This document shows positions 61,742 through 64,000 of a DNA stretch of 64,000 nt, one piece after another. The notes below the pieces were generated by a model that worked only from the letters and a program-made list of their open reading frames with translations, did not search any database and was not told the DNA's origin. Position 1 is the first letter of the stretch; each line of letters begins with the position of its first letter. The position numbers and the translations under genes are program-made. The stretch is from an uncultured Collinsella sp. (lineage in GTDB: Bacteria > Actinomycetota > Coriobacteriia > Coriobacteriales > Coriobacteriaceae). The stretch is from positions 1 through 64,000 of the forward strand of contig CABVDH010000010.1 in the NCBI GenBank assembly GCA_902497065.1. Reading direction: 5' to 3'.

Positions 61742-61811
61742 TTCGAGTCTCGCCTCGGGCACCATACATGCACCTGCGTTTCAAGGGGGGTCAAGGCCCC
61801 TTTTTCGTGTA
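61742..61811 (+). repeat. Duplicate of the tRNA-Leu 3' end (candidate attachment site)
   Basis: Bases 61742-61772 repeat 61558-61588 exactly for 31 bases (T-arm end, acceptor, CCA and TACATGCA), and the terminator-like tail after it is also repeated to about 61811. Duplicated tRNA 3' ends are the usual mark of integrase attachment sites. The 150 bases between contain hairpins but no gene. Confidence 0.55.
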
Positions 61812-61835
61812 CGTAATGTGATAGCGCGCGGTACG

Positions 61836-61844
61836 TGTTATTAT
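61836..61844 (+). promoter_or_regulatory. Extended -10 promoter of infC operon
   Basis: TGTTATTAT reads as an extended -10 (TGn plus TATTAT). It would give a leader of about 175 bases before infC. Confidence 0.4.
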
Positions 61845-61850
61845 TCGCAA

Positions 61851-62026
61851 GGCGTTGTTCCCGCAATGCCCTAAAGAGGAACCCGAGGGTTCCCACCTTT
61901 TGGCGCCAATGAGCAGCTGACTGGTCATACAACTTAGATTCCCTTCCTCATACCGAGGATGTCTATGTGTACGACCTGGTTGCAAAGAAGCGCCGGGTTA
62001 TTTTTTTATGAATGGAGGTAGGGAAA
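61851..62026 (+). promoter_or_regulatory. Long infC leader, possible L20-type control region
   Basis: The leader has GGAACCC/GGGTTCC hairpin (about 61879-61895), a GC stem region and a T-run (TTTTTTTAT, 62001-62009) before the ribosome site. The infC-rpmI-rplT operon often carries an L20-binding or attenuation leader; the exact structure is not shown. Confidence 0.4.
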
Positions 62027-62581
62027 ATAGCTAAGTCTGATGACACCCGCATCAACGACGAGATCACTGCATCTTCGTGCCGTTTGATTGGCGTCGATGG
62101 CTCTCAGCTCGGCCTGTTCGCCATCCGCGATGCCCAGCGCGTCGCTGACGATCAGGGTCTCGACCTGGTCGAGATCGCTCCCAACGCGGAGCCGCCGGTC
62201 TGCAAGGTCATGGACTACGGTAAGTTCAAGTACCAGCAGGCCATGAAGGCCAAGGCCGCTCGTAAGAACCAGTCTAAGGTCGAGGTCAAGGAAATGAAGT
62301 TCCGACCCAAGATCGACGTTGGCGATTACGAGACCAAGAAGGGCCACGTTCTGCGTTTCCTCAAGAAGGGCGCACGCGTTAAGATCACCATCATGTTCCG
62401 CGGCCGTGAGATGGCTCACCCGGAGCAGGGTCTTAACGTTCTCGAGCGTCTCGCCGAGGATCTCAAGCCTTACGCTACGGTCGAGTCCAAGCCTAAGATG
62501 GAAGGCCGTAACATGCTTATGCTGCTCGCCCCGATTAAGGGCGCCTTCGATGAGGATAAAGCGGCAAGCGATACCAAGTAA
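62027..62581 (+). CDS. infC: Translation initiation factor IF-3, apparent AUA start
   Basis: The 184-residue protein has the IF-3 N-terminal domain (DDTRINDEI..., VRVI-like GLFAIRDAQRVADDQGLDLVEI), the basic linker and the C-terminal domain (FRGREMAHPEQG). It prevents wrong start pairing on the 30S subunit. The Shine-Dalgarno GGAGG (62014-62018) is 8 bases before ATA 62027, while the only nearby ATG (62012) lies within that site. A non-AUG start is the known feedback device of infC, since IF-3 rejects such codons. rpmI follows after 32 bases. Confidence 0.88.
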   Translation: MAKSDDTRINDEITASSCRLIGVDGSQLGLFAIRDAQRVADDQGLDLVEIAPNAEPPVCKVMDYGKFKYQQAMKAKAARKNQSKVEVKEMKFRPKIDVGDYETKKGHVLRFLKKGARVKITIMFRGREMAHPEQGLNVLERLAEDLKPYATVESKPKMEGRNMLMLLAPIKGAFDEDKAASDTK

Positions 62582-62613
62582 CTAGTGTTCTGTAACCGAT
62601 TAAGGAGTATTTC

Positions 62614-62805
62614 ATGCCTAAGATGAAGTCCCACAGCGGCACCAAGAAGCGTTTCCGCAAGACTGGCACCGGCAAGCTTATGCGCGCCAAGGCTTTCAAG
62701 AGCCACATCCTGAGCAAGAAGTCCACCAAGCGTAAGCGTGGCTTCCGTCAGGAGACCGAGATCGCCGCTGCCGACCGCAAGGTCATCAAGTCGCGTCTCG
62801 CCTAA
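62614..62805 (+). CDS. rpmI: 50S ribosomal protein L35
   Basis: The 63-residue basic protein has MPKMKSHSGTKKRFRKTGTGK at the start, shortened here to its key part KTKSGTKKRF-like, as in L35, and ends in a basic KRKRGFR block. It is a small subunit of the 50S ribosome. Start behind AAGGAGTATTTC. It lies between infC and rplT, the usual order. Confidence 0.95.
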   Translation: MPKMKSHSGTKKRFRKTGTGKLMRAKAFKSHILSKKSTKRKRGFRQETEIAAADRKVIKSRLA

Positions 62806-62851
62806 GTTCGCGTTCCCGTTTTTCGTTTTACCGTCTAGGAGTTGATAGAAC

Positions 62852-63211
62852 ATGGCACGTATTAAGCGCGCTGTTGCCGCCAAGAAGAAGCGCCGTACCG
62901 TTATGCACCGTGCGAAGGGTTACTACGGTGCCGCTTCGCGTACTTACAAGCATGCTAAAGAGCAGGTCCAGCACTCCCTGCAGTATCAGTATCGTGATCG
63001 CCGCAACAAGAAGCGCGAGATCCGTTCTCTCTGGATCACCCGCATCAACGCTGCCGCTCGCCTGAACGACATCTCTTACTCTCAGTTCATGCACGGCCTG
63101 AAGGTTGCCGGCATCGAGCTCGACCGCAAGGTTCTGGCTCAGATGGCTTACGAGGACATCGAGTCCTTCAACGAGCTGGCTGCCATTGCCAAGAAGGCTC
63201 TCGAGGCTTAA
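62852..63211 (+). CDS. rplT: 50S ribosomal protein L20
   Basis: The 119-residue basic protein has MARIKRAVAAKKKRR and the conserved FMHGLKVAGIELDRKVLAQMA block. L20 binds 23S rRNA early in assembly and often represses its own operon. Start behind TAGGAG. A strong terminator follows. Confidence 0.96.
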   Translation: MARIKRAVAAKKKRRTVMHRAKGYYGAASRTYKHAKEQVQHSLQYQYRDRRNKKREIRSLWITRINAAARLNDISYSQFMHGLKVAGIELDRKVLAQMAYEDIESFNELAAIAKKALEA

Positions 63212-63227
63212 TTGCTTCTTGCATCTT

Positions 63228-63262
63228 AAAGGGGCGCTTCCAATTCGGAAGCGCCCCTTTTT
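63228..63262 (+). terminator. Terminator of infC-rpmI-rplT
   Basis: AAAGGGGCGCTTCC and GGAAGCGCCCCTTT pair around AATTC, followed by TT. Confidence 0.85.
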
Positions 63263-63483
63263 GATTGATTAGGGATGTGATCGATTTGGGACGTAGCCAA
63301 ACCGATCAATTCGATAGCGTCCGAGTTGCAAGAAAGAGCAGGTAGCGTATGTGTCAAAGATTTTTGACACTCTAATCTGCGCGCAGCCATCCGTATGGGT
63401 TTGATTTTGGGATTACGCTTTGCTAGCCGGCTTCTGTTGTGTAGCCGCCCAATAAGAGTTGAGATGCATTCGAAGGGAACGCC
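63263..63483. promoter_or_regulatory. Control region of the terminal XRE gene, with two palindromes
   Basis: GATCGATTTGG (63279-63289) pairs with CCAAACCGATC (63297-63307, one G:U). GTGTCAAA (63351-63358), a 4-base spacer and TTTGACAC (63363-63370) form a perfect 8-bp operator-like palindrome that contains a TTGACA box. The second is a good candidate for autorepression by the XRE protein. Confidence 0.45.
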
Positions 63484-64000
63484 ATGCAGCTGCCAAAACA
63501 CCTTAAACAGTATCGACTCGATGCTGGTTTGTCCCAGGAGGATCTTGCAAGGCGCATTTTTGTAACACGTCAGACCATCAGTAATTGGGAGCGCGGTAAA
63601 ACGTACCCCGACATCCAGAGTCTCCTACTGCTGTCTGAACAACTGGATGTAACGATTGACGAGCTTGTTAAAGGCGACATTTCAATAATTAGAGAAAGGG
63701 TTGAACGCGATAGGGGCACGCTCTATCGCTTGGGTGCGGGGATGTTGGCTGGGCTTCTTGCGTTTACCGTCTCTATGGCCTGGCTCATGTGGCAAGAAAA
63801 CCACGGGTGGGGGATGGTCCAGTGCGTTCCGACGATGGTGTTGGCAGGCGTCTTTGGTGCTGGCGCAATGTGCTGCGCGCTTGCAGCGGAACATATCAAG
63901 AAGAAGAATGATTTGGTGACGTATCAAGAGATATCCGACTTCTTGGACGGAAAGAAGGCGGACAGCGAAGAGACGAGGACGGGCTGGGCTTATGAGCATC
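63484..64000 (+). CDS. XRE-family regulator with membrane segments (runs off the window)
   Basis: At least 172 residues are in the window. The helix-turn-helix domain (about 1-65) includes GLSQEDLARRIFVTRQTISN and the usual NWERGKTYPD turn. Two hydrophobic segments follow (about 85-105 and 115-140). The ATG at 63484 is 6 bases after GAAGGGAA. This is the same architecture as the XRE protein at 9952: DNA-binding head plus membrane tail. The remaining C-terminus is outside. Confidence 0.8.
   Translation, partial: MQLPKHLKQYRLDAGLSQEDLARRIFVTRQTISNWERGKTYPDIQSLLLLSEQLDVTIDELVKGDISIIRERVERDRGTLYRLGAGMLAGLLAFTVSMAWLMWQENHGWGMVQCVPTMVLAGVFGAGAMCCALAAEHIKKKNDLVTYQEISDFLDGKKADSEETRTGWAYEH

Noticed and set aside
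1..64000. CRISPR arrays
   Set aside because: No regularly spaced direct repeats with unique spacers were seen; the repeats found are palindromes, one tandem 20-bp pair and a tRNA-end duplication.

Overview
The window reads as chromosomal DNA of a high-GC Gram-positive gut anaerobe, most likely a Collinsella-type member of the Coriobacteriia. This is an inference from combined content, not from a marker gene. The evidence is a GC-rich genome with GGAGG-type ribosome binding sites, a bacterial Elp3, a DUF3516 helicase, a ferredoxin-fused EtfA next to a D-lactate/glycolate-type flavoprotein, a one-chain PurL, LAxT-type surface sorting signals, and the infC-rpmI-rplT operon. About 55 genes are called; nearly all the sequence is coding.

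Layout. 1-5,050: an unknown gene tail, an aldehyde dehydrogenase, a tiny membrane peptide resembling holin-like type I toxins, a HIRAN protein, a small charged protein, a phosphoesterase and a DUF2130 coiled-coil protein. 5,074-14,466 is rich in RNA-modification genes: a DUF3516 helicase, TrmB, a Trm9-like methyltransferase, an XRE regulator with a DUF4097 membrane protein, Elp3 and a spermidine-synthase-fold protein. 14,467-22,201 is an accessory island: an AT-rich MFS transporter, decayed sequence, and a three-gene minus-strand operon (TerB_N protein, P-loop ATPase, DEAD/DEAH helicase) that matches the architecture of the Shango anti-phage system. 22,202-26,184: a DUF554 protein and a five-gene minus-strand cluster of unrecognised proteins, three secreted and one carrying a LAQTS sorting-like tail.

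26,531-30,156 encodes a flavoprotein dehydrogenase with EtfB and EtfA, as in electron-bifurcating lactate dehydrogenases. Then come an HD protein, AzlCD, a KdgT-type permease, a GGDEF protein, an EamA transporter, purL, a CPA2 antiporter and homoserine dehydrogenase. 43,018-49,317 is a complete branched-chain-amino-acid-type ABC transporter with two tandem paralogous binding proteins. 49,493-61,454 holds CutC, a DUF4931 protein, a BASS symporter, a RecJ fused to a RecQ-like helicase, Rel, a metallo-hydrolase, class II fructose-bisphosphate aldolase and a transglutaminase-like protein. The end has tRNA-Leu(CAA) with a duplicated 3' end, infC (apparent AUA start), rpmI, rplT and a truncated XRE regulator.

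How parts may work together. Elp3 and the Trm9-like enzyme could act in sequence on wobble uridine. The SngABC-like proteins form a probable defence complex. The dehydrogenase and EtfBA form one flavin enzyme. LivKHMGF import amino acids, possibly under GlnR-type nitrogen control. Several long GGGAC-containing palindromes in intergenic spaces look like a dispersed repeat family.
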